DNA from: Cunninghamia lanceolata
Lineage: Eukaryota > Streptophyta > Pinopsida > Cupressales > Cupressaceae
Reading direction: 5' to 3'
DNA: 64,000 bases
NCBI GenBank assembly: GCA_027924645.1
Contig: BSBN01000850.1
Span: 62,001-126,000 of the forward strand
The stretch's first letter is position 1, and each line of letters begins with the position of its first letter. Of this stretch, positions 23,527-35,941 are shown in pieces. The translations under genes were made by a program, and so were the position numbers. Under the pieces are notes generated by a model. It did no database searches. It worked only from the letters and a program-made list of their open reading frames with translations, and was not told where the DNA came from.

Positions 23527-25562
23527 GAACCCCATTGTGAGGGGGGCACAAAAATACAAAAAAATCAAAAAATGAAAAAAAGTAAGCAAAAAAATTAGAA
23601 AATCAAAAAAGTACAAAAAATTCATCCTTTGGTGAAAACCTGGCAAACAGGCACCTGGGATAGGTATCATGATGAAAACCTGGCAAACAGGTGTCATGTT
23701 TACTTTCTAGCTTCTCGTGCAAATAAAAGCAAGTGATGAAAACCTGGTAAATAGGCGTTACTTGTGATAAACTGCCTTCTCCATCTTTGGGAATCCAATC
23801 ACCTTGAGTCCATTCCTCCTGTACTCATTTTCCATTTCGACCCATATCTATCCCGTAATAAACACCTGACAGTTACCTATCATTGCTTGGTCCTCTCCCC
23901 CTTTGTGGCCTTGTCAACCAAGGTTCTAACCCATACCGTCTCCTTAGTGTGAGCCTAGCATAGTGTCTCTCATCAGTCTTGCATGGTCCAAGTCCATGAA
24001 CTACGTTGCCTCTGTGTTGTCACGTAGGCAAGGCCATTTCTCAAATGTGCCCTTGAGGCTTCCACTATCCCATCTATTCCATATCTCGTCCTTCTATCCA
24101 ACTGAGTCCATTTCCACTTTCTCTCACCTAGGTCTTAGGTCCATTAGGGTTTACCCTGAACTACGTTGCCTCTGCGTCGTCACGTAGGCAAGGCCATTTA
24201 GCAATGCACCCTCGAGGCACTAGGTCAGTCCTTTAGGGTCCATCTCACCAATAAAGATTGTGGAATCTTCTCACCAAGCAAGTAGGTGCAAGCAGAACCC
24301 GTGCTCCAAGCAGGAATCTTGACTCCACATAGTTTAATCTATCCAAAGGCAAAGCAACGTACCCAAGGCCTTCTAATTGATTCTATCTAAATTATGGCAA
24401 GAAAAACACATCTAAATGCAAGAATGTTTTGTGGATTGGAATCATGGTTAAGTTACAGAGTCTTGACTTTTGCTATCATGTCTTTCTATGCTACTCCAGG
24501 ATGCCAAAAGCTAGAGATGCTATGATGGGGGCATGATTATTTTCTCTGTTTGTTGTTTGTGGATTAATCTTTAGTAATGTGAGGCTTTGTCTAAGGACAT
24601 GATCAGCAAAAAGATCATCGAGGACATCAAAGGTCTAACATAAACGGGGGCAATCCTTGTTTGTTGATACACAAGAAGTACTTAGGTCATCTTGGTTCAA
24701 TTATACCTCGATGCTTGTATTAACTTGCTAAATCAAAATCCATGTAAGTAGTACTCAGGTCATCTCGGTTCAATTATACCTAGATGCTTGTATTAACTTA
24801 CAACATATCAGGAAAAGTACAAAAAAATAAATCGCCCAATGATTAAATAAAGCACTCCAAAAGCAAAACATCCATTATATCTCCATACACAATTCCATTC
24901 ATCCATATCCCATACAATAATATCTAAACTATGCAGAGTAACAATATCGAATACAACTTCTAAGTCTTTCTAATCAAGTCCAAGTCAATTCTTCTATCTA
25001 TCATTTTGTCATTCTAGTGTTGATAGAGTACATTTGGACATCACAAAAATAGAGCATATAGGTGCATATCATATCACATCTAAGATAGTCATAAACATGA
25101 TTAAATCGGTTGCATACATAATAAAAGACATTAGGTCATCCATATATCAACATCACATAGTATCAACATCAGAGAAATCAAAAACATAGCTAAGTGCATC
25201 ATCATATGAATATCATTTTACATTGGCATACATTAGAAATGCATCAGATAACTCATTTCAAAAAATGCATTTAGATCACATAGACATTGCATAGCATCAT
25301 ATCAAAAGTTGCATCCAGATAACATCTCATATAACATCATATAAAACATCTAGATCTGCATGTGCATCACATCATACAAATTGAAAGGAACCATAAACTC
25401 ATAACATATAGAGCAAAGTCGCATAGCTGCATCCTCATATACATAAAACGTGTCCGAATGTACAATATCATAGTTTCTATCTCTGAGTCAATTGCATATA
25501 CAAAAGTACATCCCAAAGGATGGTGATACATGTCTCAACATATATACAAGTGTGGTACAAGT
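23527..25562 (+). other. element B 3' untranslated region with short repeats
   Basis: It begins with GAGGGGGGCACAAAAATAC and an A-rich stretch. GATGAAAACCTGGCAAACAGG occurs three times (23632-23652, 23671-23691 and 23735-23755, variable). A 62-bp block with ACTACGTTGCCTCTG recurs at 23998 and 24158 (160-bp period). A 55-bp block ending GATGCTTGTATTAACTT recurs near 24671 and 24746. Short tandem blocks after integrase are typical of Tat/Ogre/Retand-like elements. No sense-strand gene is visible. Confidence 0.65.
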
Positions 25563-28151
25563 CTATCCCTGCTGCTGGGAACCACTACTCCCACCGGGAT
25601 CTCCTCCACTCACCCTTGGCTGTCGTGGGCCCATCACAGAGGCCCCTAACCATGATGGAGCTGCTCTCTAAGTAGTCCCAGACTGACTCCTGAAGCTCGA
25701 AGCCCTCTAGCTTGCTGACACTGCCCCATGATATAGACCCCGATAATACTGAACCTGTGCCTGTGCTCTAGCAAGCTCTGCCTACACCTGTGCTAGCTGT
25801 GTCTGTGATTGGCCTAACTATGCCTGTGCCTGCTGCACCTGCCCAACCAAAAAGGTGTTGGCTGCATCTGTCCCCAGAGCTGCCACTGTAGTATCCTGCT
25901 CTACACAGATAACACGTACCCGTGCGTCTGCCATATCCCTCTCATGGGTCAGCCCTGCGATCACCACTGCATCTGTCTCTTGTCGACTGTCTGCCCTCCT
26001 AAGCTATGCTCGCAGTTCTCTCACCTGTCCCCTCAGGCTGGCTATGGCTCACTCATACACATCTACCTGCACTGGCCCCTGTGATGCCTCTACCTATCCT
26101 AGCCCCTGTGGCTGGGGCACCTGCTACTGTGCCACCTATTGCAGTGGTGGCATCTGTGCCTGTGGTGCCTGCTGTGGCACCTGCTGCTGTGCTACCTGCT
26201 GGGCATGAGGTGGCCCCTCCCCTACTTTCCTCTACTGTCTCGACCTCTCTCCATCTCCATCTCCACCTCCCCCCTCCTCCCCCATCATCTCCACCATCTT
26301 GGCCACCACCTCGTCCTCCTCTACCTCTACCTCCCCTCCACCCCCGGCCACCCTCTGCCCTCGGCCAACCTGGCCCTCCTCCTCTGAATCTGCCTCGTCA
26401 ATGCGAGGCACCAACATACCTGGCCCTAAATATCTTAGGAAAGGGTGTGCGGTAACCCAATCCTCATAATTCTACGTAATCCCAGCATCAACTATCTCTG
26501 TCCTCATATCCCAAGCAACATATGGAGTCTGTCGGAACTCTACCAGGGCCACCCGCTCTGCGTGAGTCTGTACAAATAGTACCTGCCCCTGTGGCATGCC
26601 TTGTCTCCTACCAAACTGTCTTAGTACCTAGCCTACCATCTGCCTCTCCAGTATATGTCACGTCTACCCTATCAGCCACCTCGTCTGAAAGTAATAAGGA
26701 AGCTCATCTCCCTCATCATCCCATGGCTCACAATCCAAATATGGTCACCAGACGACCACATCTACACCATCCAGAGTGTGTCTCCAGTACTCCAACTTCC
26801 CCAGCTTGTGCTGGGAAATCACCCTTGCGTAGCCATAATTGTATGGCTCCCCTCGCTATCTCACAAACACACATATTGGCCTAGTCACCGCTATGTGCTC
26901 CCACAGCTAAAATTGTAATAGTAGTACCCCAACTGATAGACTCATGTTGTGATGGTACACTACCTGATGCATGTCATGATATAGATGCGTCAATACGCAG
27001 ACACCCCATGCATATCAGGTGCCCTCTGTCACCATCCGCTCCATGATTGTGCCCCATCCAATGGGGAACCCATGCGATCTCCTATCAGGGCATACACCAC
27101 CTCTGATCAATCCTGCCACAATCCCAGGGAAGTAGTCATAGCAGTCGTAAATGTCATGCCAGGGGATGACCTGTCCAACCAGCTTAGGATCATCAAATAC
27201 TCGCCTACACTCGGCAAGTCTCGCATCTCGCTGCGCGTCGTACTCCACCAGCTCATCCTAAATTGGCAAGTGCAGTATCTTATAAACGTCCTCCAAGGTC
27301 ACAGTCATCTCTCCAGTCAGAAAGTGGAAGGTCCCATCCTCGCCGTGGAATCTCTCCACGGCAGCAGTCAACAATCTGCGGTTCGCCTGAACCTCAGGCA
27401 TGAAGCATACATATTCCAATCCCATGGCACCAAGCACCTCTCTGTCAATCTCCATGAGCATATATCTTTGCAATAGGGGCATGGGGAACGTCTCCCTAGA
27501 CTACAATGTCTCTCGTATCTCCTCCTGCAAGCATGCAAAGCAAGGCGTCAATCTAAAGCCGCAAGTACCATACTCAACATATCTATAGAACTATATCAAC
27601 TAAACTTAGCATTTCAAAATTGATCAAAATAGCACACTACATCTCTTGACTAGATTCCTGCAATCTCAGAGATAGCTCATCGATTGACGTGTCAAACAAG
27701 ATGCCAATCTAGTCAATTTTGCTAAGTAATCAGCTATCTAAATAAATGCGTCGCTTCATTTAGCAAAAGCACCGCCAAATCATGGATGCGCTGCTACAAA
27801 CCACATATGCGCAGCTTCAGTGTATGTGTCGCTACATTCAACATATGCACCACAGAATCACATATGTGCCGCTAAAGTTCACACATGCAAAGCTTTAACA
27901 TATGCGCCGCCCAATTCGGCATATGCACCGCAAATCACATATGCGTCGTTCCGCGCAGCATATACGCTGTTCTGCAATTTGGCGCATCTGTTCACCCTAT
28001 TTTTCCCTCGCATTTATGACACCCTAATTCGACCCTAGGGAAATTTTTTTGAAACACATACCGGGGGTGCTGCCTTTGCTGGCCGCCCGAATTGACGAAC
28101 TCGCTCAAATCGATGCTCCTCGCATGGAATGTCTACGGCTCTCGCTGCCAT
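25563..28151 (-). pseudogene. antisense plant mobile domain (PMD) gene inside element B
   Basis: The gene runs opposite to B between integrase and the 3' LTR. A TATA box (28244-28235) precedes ATG at 28151. Exon 1 encodes 30 residues (MAARAVDIPCEEHRFERVRQ...) and ends at 28062 before GTATGTG. After a 537-bp intron ending TTGCAG at 27525, exon 2 (27524-25563) continues in phase for 654 codons. The PMD is clear: GLEYVCFMPEVQANRRLL, FHFLTGEMTVTLEDVYKIL, FPIGWGTIMERMV, and DELPYYFQTRWLIG. An acidic Glu/Gly linker and a Gln-rich coiled-coil C-terminus follow. Twenty internal stops (16 TAG, 4 TGA, no TAA) and no frameshift interrupt it. PMD proteins include host MAIN/MAIL1 and many transposon ORFs. 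What an antisense copy does for the element is unknown. Confidence 0.85.
27745..28000. repeat. degenerate ATATGCGCCGC repeat in the intron of the antisense gene
   Basis: About ten variants of CACATATGCGCCGCT (for example near 27802, 27840, 27860, 27899, 27920 and 27938) occur at irregular spacing of about 20-30 bp. All lie inside the predicted intron of the PMD gene. Confidence 0.55.
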
Positions 28152-28234
28152 GCTGCTCCAACTTTGCTCTAAGCTCTCCAAATCCAATCCAGATCAAACA
28201 AGTGTACAAATGAATTATCTTGTGGACCCAGCTC

Positions 28235-28244
28235 CTATTTATAG
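28235..28244 (-). promoter_or_regulatory. TATA box of antisense PMD gene
   Basis: On the minus strand the sequence is ACTATAAATAGGAGC. It lies about 85 bases before the ATG at 28151, leaving room for a leader of about 50-55 bases. It is some 300 bp from the polypurine tract, outside the LTR. Confidence 0.65.
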
Positions 28245-28522
28245 TTTGCAAACCCTAAATCTGGCTAGGTGATGACTGTGACTACTTCCCTCACCCATTT
28301 TCTTCTAGTTTTCTTCTCATTTCTCTGAAACACATCCTATTTCTTCCAACCTAACCTAAACCCTTCGTCTTCGTGAGATTGTCCGTCTCACGCCCTTCTG
28401 CCTTCTTCCCGTCCAATCTCTCGAGGGGGCATCCTATCATTGTAACTTGTACCAGGGGCAAACTGGGGCATGTATCACCATCAGACTTTTTATTCTTTGA
28501 AGCAACGCCATAAACTGCATTG

Positions 28523-28540
28523 CATCAAAGAGGGGCAAAA
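28523..28540 (+). promoter_or_regulatory. polypurine tract of element B
   Basis: CATCAAAGAGGGGCAAAA abuts the LTR start TGTATACGCC at 28541. It matches the tract of element F. Confidence 0.85.
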
Positions 28541-29579
28541 TGTATACGCCTAAAAATGACACGATTCATTCTAAATAAATATTCTAAATATTTATTCCCT
28601 TCTTCTATCAATTAAATAAAAATTCCAAATTTATTTAATCAATTCACTATTCCTTAATTAAATAAAATCAATTTATTTAATTAAATTCCCTAAATTCTTC
28701 TAATGTCTCACATAATTAAATAATCCTACATTATTTAATTAATCAAAAATTCCTCTATCCTAAGTCCTAATTTTATAAATCCACCTCACCTTTCCACCTC
28801 ACCATGTTGCACATGTAATTAAATATTTTAAATATTTAATTACGTAATATTCCCTGACCCACATGTCCTATTTCTTCTCTAAATCAAAATTAGTTAACTT
28901 CTCAATCAAAACTGTTAACTAACCAATCAATTCTGTCAGCTCCTCAATCTATTCGGATAACTGATCAATCAATTTAGTCAATCCCTCAATCCATTCTTCT
29001 AACTGATCAATTAAATTTGTTAACTGATCAGTCAATGGAGTTAACTAACCAATCAATTTTGTCAAATCCCCTCTTTCATGATGGAGGTGGGACACTTGTC
29101 ATATTCCTACTGATTGCACATTCCTCAACCATTCTTAGCCATTGATCTTCATATCTCCTCTCAACCGTTGATCTTCATCCTCCCCTGAGTCTATAAATGG
29201 AACCTCATTCTTCCATTCTAATCATCCAGGTTATTTGTATTGTTACTCTGTAGAAATTCACCAGCGCGCCTTTGGCACCCCCAATACAATCTACTTGAGA
29301 TCACCATTTGCTTTGAAGCTCCTCTTCATAGCATATCTATCAACATAGCCATTTACTACCAACATCCTACAACACAACAAAAGGAGTGCACTCACTGAGG
29401 GCCCTACTTCATATCAGCAAGGACGGTTTTAATGGGCAAACAATAGAAGCTTTGATTCAAAGAAGGTTTGCACTGTATTATTCATTGCTTCATTTCATTC
29501 AATCTTCCTTAGTTTCATTATTCTATTGATGTTTGGGTTTATTATTGTTAAATTGATTAATCTACATTTTACCCTAACA
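28541..29579 (+). repeat. 3' LTR of element B
   Basis: The LTR is 1,039 bp, starting TGTATACGCC and ending TACCCTAACA, followed by the AGCAT target duplication. It is collinear with the 5' LTR at 20817 with scattered substitutions and one short deletion near 28795. Confidence 0.92.
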
Positions 29580-29584
29580 AGCAT

Positions 29585-29747
29585 AATCAAGAATGTCATC
29601 AACATGAATGTAGCATCTACCAACATCATACAATTCACAACATCAACTGTTTAACATACCCTAAATATTCCTATTATTTTACCTTCATCTTCGTGCTCCT
29701 TAGCCAGACCATCTGCACATCCAAGATGAGAATGGAGGGGCATTACA
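29585..29747 (-). repeat. left (3') LTR of element A, second segment
   Basis: This continues the LTR interrupted by B (AATCAAGAATGTCATCAACATG...) and ends GGGGCATTACA. It matches 39883-40045. Confidence 0.92.
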
Positions 29748-31402
29748 TCCTCCCCCCTAAGACTTGACTTACTCTTGGAAGTCACAAACTAGGGTGGAAA
29801 CATAACATATTAGTATTGCAATTTTCTATTGCCAACATAAACATCCATTTTAAGCAATTGTTCATGCAGAATCATTCAATAAAGACAAGAAGAGCATCAA
29901 TTCCTCACCATTAAGATGTATCATGTGATCTACTTATAATCCAATCACACATATTTTGAGAATTTCAAATGATTTAGGGAATTGCATTCACATGTTAACA
30001 AAAAATACATCTCTTATTTCCACTATGGTTCCCACTAATTACCAAACATGCAAAGTACATTCCTCTGCATATTCCTCCCTTGAACACACTATCAGAGGTT
30101 AGAAATGAACATGATAGAAACAACACTTAACACAAAACAAAGCCAATAGAAACAAACATTTGGAATAGCCACCATAGAAATTTTAAAAATGCAAACCCAA
30201 GTGAGGAAATAATCAAATTAAATCTTAAGTCACAAAATATCAGCAATTTTCAACAATAAATCAAGTATAAAAAAAAAGAGTTTTGGTGACCATTCCTATC
30301 ATAAGAGAGTTCAAAGAAAACAAATGCACTATTAGCCCACCCACAACACATGAAACAACTATCAAAAATTCCAAAACAACCAATATTACAAACAAATCTA
30401 CATCACGGTGTGACTAATTTTAGCCACAAAAGGGAGTATCCGCTACACAACACCCTAGGACTCAAAGTCAGAATGTGTTAGAGAATGTACACCAAACACA
30501 TAGACAACTAAGTTTTCTACATATTCTTATCTAAGCAACTTTTATACAAGGATTTAAGGCAACATAGTCGCTACTTATTTACAAAAGAATTCTATCTTTA
30601 ATGTAGTACAATTCCTGTTTACCAAACTATGAACACATACAATTACTTCCTTATGCAAAAAGATACTTGTAGAGGAAATGTATGATGTCACACACAAGAA
30701 TAATTCAAAATTCTAATTGACTTACAATATCACATTCACGATCTCCTAGGTCCAACACAGGCTCCAATTTGATCTCCTGCACATGTTTCTTACATACACA
30801 ATGATAACTTTCATAAATCACAATAGAACTTCCTCATGAGGTCATGGCCAACTAGGAGATAGATATTAGATTATCAAGCAACCATGCCAAGATACCCCAC
30901 ACATAACAACACCACATAACCACATGACTCGTGATGCATGATGCCACTAAATAATTAAATCATTCCAATACTTACACATATACAAAAACAATACAATTAA
31001 CATAAAGACGGTATGGTACTTCTACACCCATAGCTAAACATAACCCCCAAGTATGATTACTTCACCACACCAGAGAACACAAAACACCACTGGCCTTTCA
31101 CAACATCCCACATAGAATGGGTACAGGACATTCACATCACTAGAGGGGCAAATTCCACACTTCTAATCACATGCACTAATAGTAACAATGATTCTTTCTT
31201 CTAAAGCACTAGAGACCACAAAAGGAACTCAAGGCTTCAACAAATCAGCAAGGACTAACATTCAAGAAACTCATATTAGCAGATATATCATCACATTTTT
31301 AGGAAAGAAGGAGAAAGAAAACACAATAGACACATAAGTAAAACAAGGCATAAAGAGTTTATTTCTTAAAGAGCAAGCATGTAAACTTATCAACCTTCTT
31401 AT
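29748..31402 (-). other. element A internal region, non-coding, with polypurine tract
   Basis: The tract on the minus strand is TTAGGGGGGAGGA (29760-29748), directly before the LTR. The remaining 1.6 kb shows no coding frame on either strand, which is why A is classed as non-autonomous. Element H interrupts it at 31403. Confidence 0.7.
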
Positions 31403-32507
31403 TGTTGATAACTGAGAGGGGAGGTGAATAAGTTATCTTAATCAATTTAACTTTCTGTTATTCTTTAATAACTAGTGCAGCATCAAAACAAATAAGCATC
31501 CATAATCATGAAAGTAGAAACAAAATCAATACACATAACATAATGATTTTGATGTGGAAAACCCTATTAAGGGAAAAACCACGGGGTGACTAACCAGAGA
31601 TTGTATTCTCTATTAGAAGAATAGAAATATAAAAATGGCACTTGTCAATTAGGGCTCACTGCCCGAGCACACTACTCACAAGAGGCTCACTGCCTACAAG
31701 AGACTCACTGTCTAAAAGGTACAAGGAGAGTAACAAGATGCTTGAATTGATGAGAAGCATCCACATATGCTGAGGTTTAGTTCCGGCTAGGCTTAATACA
31801 CTGATCTACTGCACTTCATTCTTTCTCCTTTTGGTGCTGTTGTCCTGTTACATACCAGACCTGTATTACTACTTCCACGCTGCTCTCTGCTTTTCTTCAC
31901 ACTACACAACACACCACATATATAATCACATCTAAATCCATATGGTATATATATCCACACCAAGGATTTCAACATCTTTCTAGTTAGCATCCGAAATACT
32001 CAATATTTTCCCAAACTCTGGTCTGTCGGCTGAATCCTTGCTTATCAAATGATGCATATCAAAGAGATGCTTATAGAAGTCATCAATCATGTCAGCCAAT
32101 CATGAATGATACCTCAATAAACTTGATCACCATTAATATCTCATCTGGATTAAGGTCTGATGCTCTGTTGGTTAGGTCTTCCTCAGTCTACTCTACCAAA
32201 CAGGAACCCAACACTCAGGTGCTTATATCTTTTCACTCTTTCATCACTGGAGGCTCAATCTCTGGAATATATCAGTCATGATACTCTTCTTGACTTCCCC
32301 AAGTCTGCACTTTACTGAGATACTTCCTTTGAGAGATCCAGACCTGATTGTCAGACCTTGCTGCATGCTCTGTTCTTGGTCACCGGACCAAAATACTCTT
32401 CAATCTGAATTCTAACGTAGACACACCATGTCCTGCGGATGTGTGAGATGGACTTTGTTGCCATCAATGACAACACTCATGAAGCCACATAGTGTCTCTT
32501 GCCAACA
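31403..32507 (-). repeat. 3' LTR of element H (left copy)
   Basis: In plus-strand view it runs from TGTTGATAACTGAG to CTCTTGCCAACA; on the element strand it starts TGTTGGCAAGAGACAC. It is collinear with 37832-38933, with more differences than the LTR pair of element E, so H is older than E. Confidence 0.92.
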
Positions 32508-32690
32508 ATCTCCTCCTTTGGCATTGATGGCAACACTTAGTGAAAAATGACTAAGTGTCACACTATACTCCCCCTTGGCTGATGCACTGCTCTAATGTAC
32601 ACTTTTCTAGAGCTCCCCCTTAGCTAAATTCCACATTTTTCACTGCTCCTCACTCCCCCTTTGACATCAATGGCAAAGGGTCGGATCCGC
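32508..32690 (-). promoter_or_regulatory. polypurine tract and serial purine motifs of element H
   Basis: The tract before the LTR reads, on the minus strand, GCCAAAGGAGGAGAT. Four more purine runs lie upstream, seen in plus view as ACTCCCCCTTGG, AGCTCCCCCTTAG, GCTCCTCACTCCCCCTTTGAC and similar. The same serial layout is present in element G. Confidence 0.7.
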
Positions 32691-32881
32691 ATACCAAAAT
32701 TTCTAAAAACCATCTATACTTGGCCACATAAATATATATACATAATATACTTACATATACTAAAGTATATCTATAAAAGTTGTCTTCAACTAGACTAATT
32801 CTGTTGCCCAACTCTGCTTCAACCAATCCAAAATTGAGATGTGACCACTCAATAGGAATGCAAATCTGTCGGATCACTAGT

Positions 32882-35800
32882 TCAGGCTGTGGTCTGAGCA
32901 TTAGTTAGGGCCTCATGCATGGCCTCTAACCTAGAGATAATTATCCCTCTAAGTTCACCCATCCTACTTATTATATTTTTCCTTTCCTTTTCAAGTTTCT
33001 TTAGTTCATTCAAAATAGCAATAGTCTGACATTCCTGATTTATTATGGATGTGGTGAGAGGATCAAAATTTTGAGATACACTTGACAGTTTATCCTCTTG
33101 CTCTTTCACTTTCTTCTCAATATCCTTTGTCACTTTAGACCAGGATAAGCAAAATTTATATATCTCCCTACCATCTTTAAGAGCATTTTCTAAGCTCTTT
33201 ATCCCAATATCCATAGTTCTCCTATCATTTGTTATTAGCCCTTGTACTTCAGAGAATCTCTTGCCCAAAAAATCTTTCCGGACTTTCTCTTCTGCTGCTT
33301 TCTCTAAGGAGTCAAAATGTGTATTAACAAAATTTAAAAGAGACTTTAGATTACCAGATGTGAAGGCCAAAGGATCCTTTTGGAAGGATGGCATGATTTT
33401 CTCTAGCACACTGGATGCAATCTCTATTAGCTCACATCTTCCATGTGAGACTTCAGAAGCTTTTCTTTTGCTTTGGCTTGAGCAAAAGATGCTACCTTCA
33501 TTGTCTGGACCGGAGAAAGGGAATCAAAATTGAATGGTCCTTGAAGTAGCTCTGGTTCATCTAATTCCATCATTTCTTTTGTCAAGAAGTCTTTGACTGC
33601 TTCTGTAGTGTCTCTTGCTAGAGACAGAGTTTTCTTCCCTTCTGCAGCCTCAACACTGTCACTTGTGGTCTTCTCTGTTTGACCTTCTTCTCTTCCCTTC
33701 ACTTCTTCTCCTTGATTGATGCTTTCTTCTTTTCTTTCTTCTCCTTCAATTCTGGAGTCTACAAGGGGATTCAAAAGAGAGCTGTCTACTTCTCCATGAA
33801 CTTCCTCTTCCGGAACAGGGGAATCTAAGTCCTTAGCTTTCTCTTTACTTGTCTCCTTTGTCTCTTCTACAACTATCTCAGTAGATTCTCCTTTGTCATC
33901 CATGGCAGAGGGTTCATCACCTAAGTCCTCAATAACAGGAAGATTAAATCTTTTAAAAGCATTTTGGAGGATATCTTCTATTTCTTTAGCCACCTGATTA
34001 GTCTCTTTGAGCATAAGCTTATTTATTCTAGCTTTGCTCCGGAACTCATCCTTGCAATCCTTGAAGATCATGTTCTTTTTATTGAGGAGTGATGGAAGGA
34101 TAGAGTTGGATAGCAATCTGCTCCCAGATTTCTAGGTCTTTTGCCATGGCATTGTTCTTTCTCATTTTAAGTTCCTTTTCTAAGCTTTTGGGAATCAGAG
34201 ATATAATTTTAATGAATGCTTTGTTATAGATGTTTAGATACCTGACTGTGGCATCTTACAAACTCTTCTGGTTAGCTTCATTGAATTCATCATAAAACTC
34301 AGTCATTGGTTTTAGGTTCCCATCCACAGTGACTGATTTGATGATATCATCAATGAAGAGAGTAGGCTTTTCAACAAGTTCTTCTGCCTTTTCTTTCTTG
34401 CCTTGATCGGTAGAGGGTTCACCAGATGCTTTCTTCTTCTTCTTCATTTTCTTGACCTCCTCATCTGACTCAGTCTCTTCATCATCCTTTTGACTGGTGT
34501 AAGACTTTGTGGCCTTTGTCTTAGTTCTCTTCTCTCCCTTTTCGGATGTTCTAACTTTCAGTTTTGATGCCTTTTGGCTCTTAGAGGTGGCAGCTGTAGA
34601 GCTCTTGGAGGATCTGGTCCGGGAAGGGGCTTGCACTAGATCACTTTCCTTTTCTGCATCTTGTTTCTCTTTCTCTGCCTTTTCTAATTTTTCTCTATTT
34701 GCATCAAGTGCTTCTTTTGAAATGCCATACCTTTTGGCAACATCCTCTACTTCTTTTCTCACTTTTCTTTTCACTTCTGGTTGTCTTAGCTCTACATGAA
34801 TCTCCACACTCAACTCTTCAAAGGTTCTAAACCTTTCTGCCTTAAGGTCCTTGGGTTGACTCAGCAGGTGTTGAATATGCAGCTCTAGAATTTTCTCATC
34901 AACTTCATACCCCATTGGCATGATCCAGACTATCCTTGGCTCTACTGCCTCCATTAGGCATTGATCAGTTTCTACCATAAAGCATATTGTATCCTTATAC
35001 TTTTCAACTAGAGATTGGGGGATTCTCTCTCTAGCTTGCATCATACTTTGAAAGTTTTTGAAGTAGCCCCAGAGTGCTGCATTCTGTGCCTTAGCATCAC
35101 CAATTCCATGCAAATAATCTTTGATTTGTATGGCTACTGGTCTGTCATTTTTTCATATCCAACCACTAGATCTGGGAAGCTCATTCATAAAGTAAAAGAA
35201 TAAACATAATATTAGGCCACCATATTTGAATGAATTCTTTTTATATTTCTTTATTTTCTACAAATTCCCTAACAGTTGATTCAGGAGAAGCTCAAAAAGG
35301 TCATAGTCGGCATTTTCTCTTAGCATCTGATAAGCAGTGTAAATTGCAGTTTTGGCTACTGAATTTTCCCTGCTAGAGTGATATATCTTGTAACTAATTA
35401 TCATGGAGGAAAACTTGATATCTAGATCAGTGATATCTTCAATTGTCATTGCTCTCTTGTTAAATTTTGATCTTGTTGCCTCACTCAATGTTTGATTCTT
35501 GACGGATTTGAGAGTAGGTAACCCATCAGATGAGTGCAATCCAGTAACTGACCTAATGACATCCTTGGTTATCTTGAATGGTCTCATTAACCACATAAAG
35601 TTGTCATGCATCCTACTCAGAACATACTAGACCCATTCATCTTCTGCAAAATAGGGGAAATGGATGCAATGTCCAAAATGCTTGTCCTGGATAGCCTTGT
35701 ACTGAGGTTTGAGTTCAAAAGAATCATCTATTAACTAATTGTGATAGATATCCATTAGTTTAGATTCCTTAAAATCCTTAATGTTTGCATGAATATATGC

Positions 35801-35941
35801 CCTAACATCTTCTACATGCAAAACCCCATGCGGAATGCTTGAAAAGGTGCCTAGGGGATCAACTTCTAGGGATTTGTAGGGATGTTTCTTGAATTTAGGA
35901 CGCGGCCTATTAGTGATCTTCACAACATTTGGAGTAGCCTT
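32882..35941 (-). pseudogene. long third ORF of element H (family unknown)
   Basis: A broken ORF of about 1,000 codons occupies the place between gag and the 3' LTR where SIRE elements carry their extra ORF. The N-terminal part has HGVLHVEDVRAYIHANIKDF and the block FMWLMRPFKITKDVIRSVTG. The middle (35113-34256) is helical, then strongly Lys/Glu/Ser-rich with nuclear-localisation-like runs (KKMKKKKKASGEPS). The end (33409-32882) is a predicted coiled coil. Segments at 35923, 35611, 35113 and 33409 share one frame; 34116-33427 is shifted. No signal peptide or membrane segment is evident, so an envelope role is not supported. Function is unknown. Confidence 0.7.

Larger units (their letters stand above)
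20817..29579 (+). mobile_element. Ty3/gypsy Tat-type element B with antisense PMD gene
   Basis: B is inserted in the left LTR of element A with a perfect AGCAT duplication (20812-20816 and 29580-29584). It has a 5' LTR, then directly a partial RNase H and integrase, a 5-kb 3' region holding repeats and an antisense gene, a polypurine tract and a 3' LTR. Primer site, gag, protease and RT are missing through an internal deletion. RNase H just upstream of integrase and a large extra ORF region downstream are features of the Tat lineage. Confidence 0.9.

Noticed and set aside
25855..26918. Plus-strand Ser/Thr/Cys- and Pro-rich ORFs in element B
   Set aside because: They are shadows of the Gln-rich and acidic C-terminal part of the antisense PMD gene, which has the coherent protein on the minus strand.
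20005..29747. Treating 20005-20816 and 29585-29747 as two different repeats
   Set aside because: They join exactly at the AGCAT duplication around element B and together match the right LTR of A.
32882..35941. Reading the third ORF of element H as a retroviral-type envelope gene
   Set aside because: Position fits the so-called env-like ORF of SIRE elements, but no signal peptide, membrane segment or glycosylated ectodomain pattern is visible.
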